A stretch of DNA of 64,000 nt from Opitutus sp. (GTDB lineage: Bacteria > Verrucomicrobiota > Verrucomicrobiia > Opitutales > Opitutaceae), in contig JANPZY010000001.1 in assembly GCA_024707325.1 (NCBI GenBank), positions 1,860,501 through 1,924,500 on the forward strand, written 5' to 3'. The position numbers were made by a program, and so were the translations under genes. Below, in pieces: positions 17,666-26,826 of this stretch (its first letter is position 1; the number at the start of each line of letters is the position of its first letter). Under the pieces are notes generated by a model. It was not told the origin of the DNA. It did not search any database and saw nothing but the letters and a program-made list of their open reading frames with translations.

Positions 17666-18994
17666 TTAGCCGTGGAGATACGTGTTGAGGAGGTTCTCCA
17701 GGTATTCCTGCTTGCCGGACTTCGCCTTGGGCTCGCCGAGCTTCGTGAGCACAAGCTTCTCGAGCTGCTTGAGGCCGATCTTGCCCTTCTCGATGTCCTT
17801 GCCGTAGCCGGTGTCGAACGACGAGTAGCGCTCCTTGACGAACTTCGCGAACTTGCCTTCGGCGAGGATGCGGCGCGCGATCTTGAAGGCCGCGGCGTAG
17901 GCATCCATGCCGCCGATGTGCGCGTGGAACAGGTCGTCCACGTCGATCGACTGACGGCGGAGCTTGGCGTCGAAGTTGAAACCACCGCTGCCGAGGCCGC
18001 CCGCGCGCAGGATGGAAACCATCGCCAGCGTGAGCTCCTTGATGTCGGTGTTGAACTGGTCGGTGTCCCAACCGAGCAGCAGATCGCCGGCGTTGGCGTC
18101 GATCGAGCCGAGCATGCCGGCCGCCGCGGCGACCTCGATCTCGTGCTGGAACGTGTGGCCCGCGAGCGTGGCGTGGTTGGTCTCGATGTTGAACTTGAAG
18201 ACCTTCGCCAGACCGTGCGTGCGGAGGAAGGCGATGCCGCTGGCGACGTCGAAGTCGTATTGGTGCTTGGTCGGCTCCTTCGGCTTCGGCTCGATGAGGA
18301 ACTGGCCGGTGAAGCCGATCTCCTTGGCGTAGTCGTTCGCCATGTGCATGAACGCCGCCAGGTGCGCCTGTTCGCGCTTCAGGTCGGTGTTGAGGAGCGT
18401 CTCGTAACCTTCGCGACCGCCCCAGAAGACGTAGTTCTCACCGCCGAGCTCCTTGGTGACTTCGAGCGCCTTCTTCACCTGCGCCGCGGCGTAGGCGAAC
18501 ACGTGGGCGTCGGGATTCGTCGCCGCACCGGCCATGTAGCGCGGATTGGAGAAGAGATTGGCCGTGCCCCAGAGGAGCTTGATGCCGGTCGCCTTCTGCA
18601 GCTGCTTGGCGTGGGCGACGATCTGGTCGAGGAACTTGTTCGACTCGGCGAGCGTGCGGCCCTCGGGCGCGATGTCGCGATCGTGGAAGCACCAGAACGG
18701 AGCGCGGATTTTTTGGAAGAACTCGAACGCGGCATCCATGCGGATCTTCGCGACGGAGACGGGATCCTTGCCGCTTTCCCACGGACGCACGATCGTGCCG
18801 GGGCCGAACGGGTCGGAACCCGTGCCGCGGAACGCGTGCCAGTAGGCGATCGAGAAGCGCATGTGCTCGGACAACGTCCGGCCATCGATCACCTCATCGG
18901 GGTTGTAGTGGCGGAAAGCCAGCGGATTGTCGGAGCCAGCGCCTTCGAACTGAATCGTCGGCACCGCGAAGTGAGACTTCTTGGAGGTCTTCAT
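17666..18994 (-). CDS. xylA: Xylose isomerase
   Basis: The 442-aa enzyme has all family landmarks: [30 protein letters not shown] (catalytic His and Asp), [16 protein letters not shown], and metal-site regions [30 protein letters not shown] and [19 protein letters not shown]. It converts D-xylose to D-xylulose with two divalent metals and belongs to the longer (type II) isomerases. It is the first gene of the minus-strand operon with the GH52 xylosidase and the GPH symporter. The ATG at 18994 was chosen over one nine codons upstream because homology starts at [10 protein letters not shown] soon after it. No xylulokinase gene is in the window. The 180-bp gap to the divergent regulator should hold the xylose-controlled promoters. 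Confidence 0.96.
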   Translation of the reverse strand: MKTSKKSHFAVPTIQFEGAGSDNPLAFRHYNPDEVIDGRTLSEHMRFSIAYWHAFRGTGSDPFGPGTIVRPWESGKDPVSVAKIRMDAAFEFFQKIRAPFWCFHDRDIAPEGRTLAESNKFLDQIVAHAKQLQKATGIKLLWGTANLFSNPRYMAGAATNPDAHVFAYAAAQVKKALEVTKELGGENYVFWGGREGYETLLNTDLKREQAHLAAFMHMANDYAKEIGFTGQFLIEPKPKEPTKHQYDFDVASGIAFLRTHGLAKVFKFNIETNHATLAGHTFQHEIEVAAAAGMLGSIDANAGDLLLGWDTDQFNTDIKELTLAMVSILRAGGLGSGGFNFDAKLRRQSIDVDDLFHAHIGGMDAYAAAFKIARRILAEGKFAKFVKERYSSFDTGYGKDIEKGKIGLKQLEKLVLTKLGEPKAKSGKQEYLENLLNTYLHG

Positions 18995-19174
18995 AGGAGA
19001 AAGGATTGAGGGGGAACTCAACGCGGGGTGGGGGAAGCCACGGACCCTGAGGCGTCGCCGCGAAAATGGCCAAAAGAAAGAAGCACAAATTTCTTTTGAT
19101 TTTTAACACACCGCCGTGCTGGCTTCCCGGGGGCCCGCCAGGGCATCGCTCTCGCCGCCGCCGAAAACCTCTTC

Positions 19175-20333
19175 ATGAACGCGAAAACGCCGCGCAAGGT
19201 CGCTCTGCTCATCGAGACCTCCAATCGCTACGGTCGCGATCTGCTCTACGGCGTGCGCGACTGGATGCGCGAAGGCGAGCGCTGGGCGATCCGCCTCACC
19301 GAACAGGCGCGCCGCGCGCCGCTGCCGGCGTGGCTGCACGACTGGGAGGGCGACGGCATCATCGCACGCGTCGATTCGCCCGCCATCGCCGCGGCGCTTC
19401 GCCGCACACGCCTGCCGGTGATCGATGTCAGCGCGGAGCGTTTTCGCGTCCGAGTTTCCGCGCGTGAGCATCGACAACGCGACCGTCGCGCGCAGCGCGG
19501 CCGAGCATCTCGCGCAAAAAGGCTTCGCACATTTCGCGTATTGCGGCGACCGCCGCTTTCTCTGGTCGCGCGAACGCGAGCAATCCTTCAAAGCCGTGCT
19601 CGCCGAGGAAGGTCGTTCCGTGCGCACGTTTCCCAGCCCACGTGCGCAGCCCGGCTCCGATGCCGACATCCGCGCGCTGGCCGCGTGGCTGCGCAAGCTG
19701 CCGAAACCGATCGGGCTTTTCGCGTGTTTCGATGGCCGCGCGCAGCAAGTGCTCGAGGCGTGTCAGCTCGCCGAGATTCCCGTGCCCGACGAAGTCGCCG
19801 TGCTCGGCGTCGATAACGACGAGGTCCTCTGCGACCTCTGCAATCCGCCGCTCAGCAGCGTGCAGCCCAACGCGCGCCGCACTGGCTACGAGGCGGCCGC
19901 GCTGCTCTCGCGCATGATGCGCGGCGAGCGACCGGAACCCGACACGCACTACATGCAGCCTGTGCGCGTGGTGGAGCGGCAATCCACCGACATCGTTTCC
20001 GTCGACGATTCGCGCGTCGCCACCGCGCTCCGGTTTATTCGTCAGCACGCGACCGAACGCATCAACGTGGACGACGTGCTCAAGGTCGTGTCGATCTCGC
20101 GCACGCTGCTCGAGCGAAAGTTCAAACTCGCCGTCGGCCACTCGCCGCATCGCCAGATCATTCACGAGAAAATCGAGCGCGCGAAACACCTGCTCGCCGA
20201 GAGCGACCTCGCGATCAGCGTGATCGCCGAGCGCGCGGGCTTCGACAACGCGAGCTACCTCAGCGTCGCGTTTCGCCGCGAAGTCGGTGAAACCCCCTTC
20301 GCGTATCGCGAACGCCACCGTCCGCGGCGCTGA
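19175..20333 (+). CDS. xylR: XylR-type regulator (LacI-like sensor plus AraC DNA-binding domain), with one +1 frameshift
   Basis: The composite protein of about 386 residues has the XylR architecture. The N-terminal periplasmic-binding-like sensor starts KVALLIETSNRYGRDLLYGV and includes WEGDGIIARVDS and LPVIDVSAERF. It continues in another frame with ASEFPRVSIDNATVARSAAE, the cofactor-like FAYCGDRRFLWSRER, and VAVLGVDNDEVLCDL. The C-terminal AraC helix-turn-helix pair ends FDNASYLSVAFRREVGETPF. Removing one T from TTTT at 19441-19444 joins the frames. In E. coli XylR binds xylose and activates xyl genes. Here it is divergent from xylA, which fits control of the xylA operon. There is no separate N-terminal LacI helix-turn-helix, as expected for XylR. 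Confidence 0.9.
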
Positions 20334-20334
20334 G

Positions 20335-20542
20335 TCGGTCCGCACTCGGTCGCGACCGTGGGCGCAACGTGTCCCGACTCGGTCCGCACGGTGTCTCGAC
20401 CTTGTTCGGACCTTGGCTCGACGTGGGACGCACCATGGCTCGACCGTGTTCGGATCGTGGCTCCACCGAGTGCGGAGGTTGGGGGACCGTGTGCGCACCA
20501 TGGTTCGACGATGTCCGCACTTTCGTGCGACAGGGGGCGGAC
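20335..20542. repeat. Degenerate 11-bp-periodic palindromic repeat array B (longest copy)
   Basis: About nineteen units hold the 11-bp register over 208 bp with only three units of 10 or 12 bp: TCGGTCCGCAC at 20335, TCGGTCGCGAC at 20346, then CTTGGCTCGAC (20412), GTGGGACGCAC (20423), CATGGCTCGAC (20434), CGTGTGCGCAC (20488), CATGGTTCGAC (20499), GATGTCCGCAC (20510). Units ending CGAC and CGCAC/CGGAC tend to alternate. The array begins two bases after the xylR stop and lies in a convergent gap with the GH1 gene. Confidence 0.88.
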
Positions 20543-20577
20543 GTGATCGCGGGGGAGACAACAGTCTCTTCCTTTTT

Positions 20578-20671
20578 GTCATTCTGAGCGAAGCGAAGAA
20601 TCCAGTTGGAGATTCGCAGCACGCAGCCGCCGTGAAGCGCGTATTGGATTCTTCGCTTTGCTCAGAATGAC
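20578..20671. repeat. Hairpin element of the GTCATTCTGAGCG type, copy 2
   Basis: GTCATTCTGAGCGAAGCGAA at 20578 is mirrored by GGATTCTTCGCTTTGCTCAG then AATGAC ending at 20671, so the ends are near-perfect inverted repeats around a GC-rich centre of about 45 bp. It resembles the element at 13758-13872 and shares its position just after an 11-bp array and before a minus-strand gene end. It could act as a bidirectional terminator or be a non-autonomous mobile repeat. Confidence 0.88.
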
Positions 20672-20694
20672 AAAAGAGAGGGTGGCGCGTGGCG

Positions 20695-22047
20695 TCAGAG
20701 CAGCCGGTTGGCGCGGGCGACTTGGGAATACCAGTGCGCGCTGAGTTTGGGCGTGCGGCGCTGTGTCGCAAAATCGTTGTGCACGATGCCGAAGCGGCGC
20801 TGGTAGCCGTCCTGCCACTCGAAGTTGTCGAGGAGCGACCACACAAAATAACCCTTCACCGGCACGCCGTCGCGCGTGGCGCGCTGGAGTTCGGCGAGAT
20901 AAGTGCGGAGATAATCGCGGCGGTGAAGATCGATGACTTCGCCGCGTTCGTTGGGCGTATCGTCGTCGTAACCGGCGCCGTTTTCGGTGATGTAGAGCGC
21001 CTTCGCGCCGAAGACTTCCGCGGCGAGGCGCGGGCCCCAGTAGAGCGATTGCGGAGCGAGCGTGAGCCACTCGGCATCCGTGCGCGGATAGCTCGGCGAA
21101 TAGGGCAGCGCTTCGGGCGCGCCACGACGACCGGCGCGAATGAAGGCGCCGGAGTAAATGTTGAGCCCAAGGAAATCCGTGGGCTGCGAGATGAGCGCGA
21201 GATCGCCGCGCGCGACCTGCGGGCGATCCGCGCCGCAGCGGCGCAGAAAATTTTCGGGATAGCGGCCGGTGAAGATTGGCGCGAGCACCTGCGCGTTGGC
21301 GTCGCGAAACCAGCGCGTCGCGGCCGCGATGTCGGCGGGCGTTTCGGTGACGGGAATCGCGACATGGCAGTTGTCGGTGATGCCCGCGCGCGCGCCGCGT
21401 CCGCCGTATTCGCGGATCGCGCTCATGGCGTAGCCGTGGGCGAGCAGTGCGTGGTGATATGTCTGGTTGACGATCTGCGCGGGCTCGTTGGCGCCGGGCG
21501 CCTTGTCGCCGCCGCCGTAAGCGAGGCGGGTGAAACAGTGGACCTCGTTGACCGTGATCCAGTTTTTTACGCGGTCGCCGAGGTGGCGGACCACGATTTC
21601 CGACAGTTTGCCGAAAGCCTCGGGCGTCGCGCGCACGCGCCAGCCGCCGCGATCTTCGAGCACTTGGGGCAGATCCCAGTGGTAGAGCGTGATCCACGGC
21701 GTGATGCCGGCATCGTGGAGCGCGTCGACGAGGCGAGAATAGAAATCGAGGCCCTTTGTATTCGGTTTTCCGATACCGTCGGGTTGGATGCGCGGCCAGG
21801 CGACGGAGAAGCGGTAGTGTCGCAGGCCGAGATCGCGGAGCAGGGCGATGTCTTGTTTGAAGCGCCGGTAGTGGTCGCAGGCGTTTTCGGGCGTATCGCC
21901 GTGGGCGGTTTTGCCGCGGATTTGGGAAAAGGTTTCCCAGATCGACGTGCCGCGGCCGTCCGCGGTGGTGGCTCCCTCGATTTGAAGAGCAGCCGTAGCC
22001 GCTCCCCAGACAAAGCGGGGAGGGAAACGAAGGGGATGAGATTGCAT
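20695..22047 (-). CDS. GH1 beta-glucosidase/beta-glycosidase
   Basis: The 450-aa protein is a complete GH1 barrel. It starts with FPPRFVWGAATAALQIEGAT and contains HYRFSVAWPRIQPDG, WITLYHWDLPQVLEDRGGW, the acid/base Glu in WITVNEVHCFTR (the NEP motif reads NEV here), and the nucleophile in LYITENGAGYDD. It ends with VPVKGYFVWSLLDNFEWQDG and FGIVHNDFATQRRTPKLSAHW. The family hydrolyses beta-glucosides and related sugars with retention. No signal peptide is present, so it acts in the cytoplasm. It lies 54 bp downstream of a LacI-type regulator on the same strand. The Val after the catalytic Glu is a minor departure from the usual Pro. Confidence 0.93.
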   Translation of the reverse strand: MQSHPLRFPPRFVWGAATAALQIEGATTADGRGTSIWETFSQIRGKTAHGDTPENACDHYRRFKQDIALLRDLGLRHYRFSVAWPRIQPDGIGKPNTKGLDFYSRLVDALHDAGITPWITLYHWDLPQVLEDRGGWRVRATPEAFGKLSEIVVRHLGDRVKNWITVNEVHCFTRLAYGGGDKAPGANEPAQIVNQTYHHALLAHGYAMSAIREYGGRGARAGITDNCHVAIPVTETPADIAAATRWFRDANAQVLAPIFTGRYPENFLRRCGADRPQVARGDLALISQPTDFLGLNIYSGAFIRAGRRGAPEALPYSPSYPRTDAEWLTLAPQSLYWGPRLAAEVFGAKALYITENGAGYDDDTPNERGEVIDLHRRDYLRTYLAELQRATRDGVPVKGYFVWSLLDNFEWQDGYQRRFGIVHNDFATQRRTPKLSAHWYSQVARANRLL

Positions 22048-22101
22048 CGAGGCGTGGGGAAGCGCCGGCTCGCGCAGGGCGGGCCGGCGTGCGTCGACCG
22101 T

Positions 22102-23175
22102 CTAGGCCGATCGCGGTGGGCTGACCGATTCGCCGGTAACGAGGCTGGCCTCGACGAGGATTTTCCGGCGTGGCGCGTTAGGGTGCGCAATGCGACTGGT
22201 GAGACGCGCGAGCGCGGAGGAACCGATGTCCTCGTGCGCGACGCGCATCGACATGACCCGCGGCAATCCGGCGGGCGGCTCGATACCGTCGAAACCGGTG
22301 ACCGAGCAATCACCCGGCACGCTCACTCCGAGCGCGCGCAGGTCATGGATAAGTTGATACGCCTGGTGGTCCGCCGCGCAGACCCAGGCTGTGACGCCAT
22401 CGCGGCGCGTGCGCTCGGCGACCTGGCGCGCGAGTTCGGGGGCGACGAGTCGCGGCTCGCCCACGACTTTGGGGCGGCTGTTGCGGTGAATGTTGAACAC
22501 CCACTCGGGGTGAAACTCGAGACCCTGGCGGAAAATGCCTTCCACGTAGCCGCCGAAACGGCGCAGCGTCCAGTGGCCGCCGACGGGATAGTGCCACGCG
22601 ACGAAACCGATCTTGCGGTGCCCGCGCTGCGCGAGCTCTTGCACGAGCGTGGCGAAGCCGTCCGACTCCGCGACGTCGATGCTGTCGAGACCGAGCTCGG
22701 CGTAGTCTTCGAGGACGGCGACGGCGGAGATCTTTTTCGAAATCAAATCCACCGCCGGGGTGGGGAACGGGTAGATGAGGATCACGCCGCGCCAGTTTCC
22801 TGCGCGGATGTTGCGAAAGATCGTCTGACGTTTCGCGGTCGCGTCGAAGGTCGCCGGGTCCTGATAGCACACGTCGATCGCGATGCGGTCCGCATCCGCG
22901 CGCTCGCGCAGGCCTTTTAGGATGAAGGGAAACGTCGCCATTTCGACGTTGGCGGCGGGCACGCCGATCAGCACGCCGACCGTGAGCGGTTTGCCCGTGC
23001 GACGACGGCGCAGCATGCGCGACGGGCTCGAGCTATAGCCGAGACTCTCGGCCAATTTGAGCACGCGTTCGCGCGTCTCGGCGCTGATGGAGGGGTGGTT
23101 GGCGAGACTGCGGGAAACGGTCGTTCGCGAAATATGGAGCTGCTTCGCGATGCGGTCTTGGTTGATCCGATTCAT
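22102..23175 (-). CDS. LacI-family transcriptional regulator
   Basis: The 357-aa protein has an N-terminal LacI helix-turn-helix (QDRIAKQLHISRTTVSRSLA then NHPSISAETRERVLKLAESL) followed by a linker and a periplasmic-binding-like sensor with LTVGVLIGVPAANVEMATFP, VQELAQRGHRKIGFVAWHYP and CSVTGFDGIEPP. It is transcribed with the GH1 gene and divergently from a TonB receptor, so it probably controls one or both in response to an imported sugar. A 17-bp inverted repeat at 23414-23430 in the divergent gap is a candidate operator. Confidence 0.92.
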   Translation of the reverse strand: MNRINQDRIAKQLHISRTTVSRSLANHPSISAETRERVLKLAESLGYSSSPSRMLRRRRTGKPLTVGVLIGVPAANVEMATFPFILKGLRERADADRIAIDVCYQDPATFDATAKRQTIFRNIRAGNWRGVILIYPFPTPAVDLISKKISAVAVLEDYAELGLDSIDVAESDGFATLVQELAQRGHRKIGFVAWHYPVGGHWTLRRFGGYVEGIFRQGLEFHPEWVFNIHRNSRPKVVGEPRLVAPELARQVAERTRRDGVTAWVCAADHQAYQLIHDLRALGVSVPGDCSVTGFDGIEPPAGLPRVMSMRVAHEDIGSSALARLTSRIAHPNAPRRKILVEASLVTGESVSPPRSA

Positions 23176-23603
23176 TCGGGGCGCTGGCGGGGACGGGGCG
23201 GAGTTTTAGAGAGGCCTGGGCGCCTTTGACAAGGCTGAAGAAAGTTGTGCACAAAACATAATAAAAGTCACGAAATTTGTGCCTGATGTAGCATTGGTGC
23301 GATGCTGGATGTAAACATAACTAACTTAAAAGTAGCAGGTAACAGAATTATAGGAGGGTATTTTGTGGTGGCAAATATCTGCGCACAAAGTTGCGAACAT
23401 ATTTGTTGACATCGTGCGATTTGTTCGCACCTGATGTGGTCGTTAGGTTCATCCCCCCGTCTCGCGTTACCCCGCGCTTTCTTAACCCCATTTTTGTTCG
23501 GCCACTCAGGTTAGGGTGAGTTGCCGTCCATGTTTTGGGGATCAGGTGGCGAGAGGGTCGCGGGCGACACACCTCACAGCCTCACCAAGTCAGGACCAAC
23601 CCC
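23176..23603. promoter_or_regulatory. AT-rich divergent regulatory region between lacI-type gene and TonB receptor
   Basis: This 428-bp gap is clearly more AT-rich than its surroundings around 23230-23420. It holds a TTGTGCACAA palindrome (23245-23254), a TTGACA hexamer at 23406-23411 suitable as a -35 box for the receptor gene, and the inverted repeat GTGCGA (23414-23419) / TCGCAC (23425-23430) directly after it, where a repressor would block transcription. No gene was seen in it. Promoter and operator are read from sequence pattern only. Confidence 0.5.
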
Positions 23604-26506
23604 ATGAATCCTCGTTTAGATCCGAAACTCAGGCTGCGCGTTTGGGCAGCCTTGCTGGCGCTGGGCCTCGTCGCCCAAACGGCCACGGCGCAGGACGCCC
23701 CCGCCAATCCGCGACCCTCGGAAGAAGAGGCCGTCGTGCTTTCCCCTTCACGGTCGATGTGTCCAAGGATAAAGGATACAAGGCGACCAACACGATTTCC
23801 GGCACGCGTCTCGACACGGCGATCAAGGATCTGCCGATGCCGATCGAGGTCATCACCGAGTCGTTCGTGCGCGACACGGGCGCGGTCGATCTTCGCCAGG
23901 CGCTCCGCTACAGCTCGGGCATCATCCTGCAGTCGCAAAACGACCAGGGCGCGAACGCGTTCTACGGCGCGGGCGGCGTGCACAACCCCGAGGGCGTGAC
24001 CGCGAACAAGACTCAATCGAGCTACAAGATTCGCGGCTACATCTCCGACATCGTGCTGCGCGATGGCTATCGTCGGCAGAGCGCGACCGATTCGATCAAC
24101 ATCGGTCGCGTCGAAGTCGTGCGTGGTCCCGCTGCGCTGCTCTACGGCATCGGCAACTTCGGCGGCGTGGTGAACTACCTGCCGAAGACGCCTGACCTGA
24201 AAAACCAGAGCACCAACGTGGGCGTCGCTTACGGCAGCCATGATTTCAAGCGCGCCTTCCTCGACACGACGGGTCCGCTCGGCGAACCCGGCAAGCTGGG
24301 CTTCCGCCTCACCGGCGCGTGGCAGGACACGGGCAACCACACCGAACTCTACAACGAGGATCACTGGTTCGTCTCGCCGAGCGTGAACTGGAAACCGTTC
24401 GCCAAGACCGACGTGCTCGTGGACTTCGAAATCGGCGAACAGCACGAGAAGGGACTCGGCTTCCAGAGCGTGCGCGCGCGTTCCGACATCGACGGCATCG
24501 GCCAGGCGGACCGCCTGCAGAGCTCGGGCTTCGTTGAGTTCGAGGGTAAGGACAACCGCACCTTCCGCTGGTCGGGTCCGGACACGTTCCGCGATTCCAA
24601 GCAAAACAATCTCCGCGCTCAGGTGACGCAGGAGATCCTCGAGGGGCTCAACGTCCTCGCCGGATACAACCGTGCGAAGGTCAAATGGGACGCCCGCGAC
24701 GTGAACGGCTCGATGCGCCAGAATGTCGGTCCGGAAGCGCTGCGCGACACGATCACCGTGATCCCGATCGACGTGGCCAACGGCTCCAGCGAGTTCGCCC
24801 GCGCGGAGACGCCGAACACGATCTTCGAATACAACTGGAGCGACGCGAAGGAAGAGCACATCCGCGATCAGTTCCGCTTCGAATTGAACTACTCTCTCAA
24901 GCTCCTCGAAGAGCGGAAGTGGCTGCGGATGGAAAACAACTTCCTCTTCGGTCGCTCCATCGAGAACGCCGAGATCGTCACCGATCTCACCCGCACGGCC
25001 AACAACACGTTCAACTACAAGCGGCCGACCGACACGTCCTACATCCGTTTCGGCACGCAGGGCGACGGCACGCCCGACGCCGCGATGGTCCGCATCAATC
25101 ACATCGCGACCGAAGCCGAAAACACCGGCGACTACGCGGTGTATCAGGGCAAGTTCCTCGATGAACGTCTGACGATCGTCGGCGGTGTGCGTCGCGACAA
25201 AAACGACAACACCGTGCGCTCGATCACTTATCATCCGACGCCCGCGAACGACTTCGCCACGCGTCCGGCGGAGAGCGAAGACACCACGCAGATCGGCGTG
25301 ATGGTGAAAGTGCTGCCGCAGGTCAGCCTCTACGCGCTCCGCGCCGAGGGCGTGCAGCCGAACTTCGACGGCAAGCGCGACGCCGCGGGCGATCCGATCG
25401 GATCGACCATCGCGAAGAGCAAGGAATTCGGCGTGAAGATCGATCTGTGGGACGGCCGCATCTCCGGCACCGTGAGCAAATTCAAAATCAAGCGTAACGG
25501 CGTGCCCTTCGGCCAGTGGTGGATGCCCACACTCAAGGGCACCTTTGATGCCAACAGCCCGATCGTTTATAACGTCGGCAACTTCAGCCCGAGCTCTGTC
25601 CCCGGCGGCAGCAACGGCGGCAACGGCGCGGCCGATGCGGCGCTCCCCGAGTGGGACGCGGGTGTCACGGCGGGCGCGATCTATCAGCGCGACGTCAACG
25701 GCACGCCCAACTGGTATGTGAACGCTTCGGAAGCGGCGGGCGCGGCTTATCTCGATCGCGTGTTCGATTTGACGAAGACCACGATGCCGGGCTGGCCGGG
25801 TTGGCTCTACACGGCCGACGAAAACACGAACAACGGCTGGGAAGACCGCGGCGACGGCAACGGTTACCAAGCCTACGTGCAGCAGGAGGACGAGTCCGAC
25901 GGTTGGGATGCGCAGATCATGTTCACGCCGATGGACAATCTGCAGTTCGTCTTCACCTACGCTCACACGAAGCGCACCATCACCAACCCGGGTAAGTTCA
26001 TTCGCTATCCGCATCCGGAGAATCGCTGGGCCATCTGGTATTTCCCGGACAGCAACTGGGGCCTGACCGGCTACGACCTCGACGAGGTTTACACCGATCC
26101 GAGCGATACCTCCACGTGGACCGGCATCGGCTGGGGCGCGGGTCAGAGCCGCGACGACACGCCGAAACACTCCGTCAGCTTCTGGGCGCACTATTCGTTC
26201 ACCGATGCCACTCCGCTCAAAGGCCTCGAACTCGGTCTCGGCGGTCAGTGGGAGTCGGAGCGCGAATATTTCTCCGGCATCACGGTCGCCGGCCAGAAGC
26301 AGACCAACGGCAAGGGCGAGCTCACCATCCTCAAGCACAAGGCCCGCCTGAACCTCGATCTGATGGTGCGCTATCCCTTCAAGTTCCGGGAGCACGATCT
26401 CTATGTGCAGCTGAACGTGTTCAATCTCGCGAACGACAAGGATCTCTACGGCCTCATCTACGCTCCCGGTCGCGCCGCGCGACTGGAGCTCGGATATCGC
26501 TTCTGA
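23604..26506 (+). CDS. TonB-dependent outer-membrane receptor, with one -1 frameshift near the N-terminus
   Basis: The composite protein of about 967 residues has a signal peptide (LRLRVWAALLALGLVAQTAT, cleaved after AQ), then EEEAVVLSP in the first frame and FTVDVSKDKGYKATNTISGT in the second. Adding one C to the CCCC run at 23743-23746 gives the expected LSPF motif. The plug domain follows (DLPMPIEVITESFVRDTGAV, RVEVVRGPAALLYGIGNFGG) and then a 22-strand barrel ending GRAARLELGYRF with the terminal Phe. It imports a bulky ligand with TonB energy. Its place between a LacI regulator/GH1 pair and a GH43/symporter pair suggests a saccharide, though the plug resembles siderophore-type receptors too. 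Confidence 0.92.
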
Positions 26507-26561
26507 GTTCCCGTGCGTGTCGACATCGTGCGACACGCATCACCTCTTTGGGTGTTCATTG

Positions 26562-26599
26562 AGCCGGCGCCCTCGCGAGGGGACGCCGGCTTCGATTTT
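26562..26599 (+). terminator. Terminator after the TonB receptor gene
   Basis: AGCCGGCG at 26562-26569 pairs with CGCCGGCT at 26584-26591 around a 14-nt loop, followed by TCGATTTTCC. It lies 56 bp after the receptor stop. The T tract is short. Confidence 0.65.
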
Positions 26600-26826
26600 C
26601 CTCCGCCTCACTCCGTTACGTGTCGCAACTTCCCCTCGGTTGCCTTCGTCAAACCCGGGCGGCACGCTCGTGGTCGTCGTGACAAACCCCAACGATAAGC
26701 CCTCCGCCTTTTGCTCGAAACGAATGCGCACGCGGCTGCGTCCGGTGCGGTTCGAAACCGACGCCGGTGCTTTGAAGAACGTCGCGTCACCAAAGAACGG
26801 ATACACCTCCGTTTCGCTTTCGCCCC
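26600..26826. other. Intergenic stretch with no assigned gene, upstream of GH43
   Basis: With the terminator this makes a 320-bp gap. Both strands have short open frames (a minus-strand frame ends near 26608 and reads YPFFGDATFFKAPASVSNRT internally). None has a recognisable domain, and none is placed to be coupled to a neighbour. It may hold the GH43 promoter or a gene remnant; I see no clear signal. Confidence 0.4.

Noticed and set aside
20335-20542. CRISPR array
   Set aside because: Units are 11 bp with 3-bp spacers, there is no constant repeat or unique spacer of 25-40 bp, and no cas gene is nearby.
20335-20542. Repeat-containing small protein in the 11-bp arrays
   Set aside because: All frames of the arrays are open for stretches because of GC content, but 11 bp is not a multiple of three, base identity drifts and no start with a plausible context is conserved among the four copies.
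23582-26536. Open frame of nearly 1000 codons antisense to the TonB receptor
   Set aside because: It lies wholly opposite a gene with signal peptide, plug and barrel features, has Arg/Val/Glu-heavy shadow composition and no domain. Long antisense frames are expected at this GC content.
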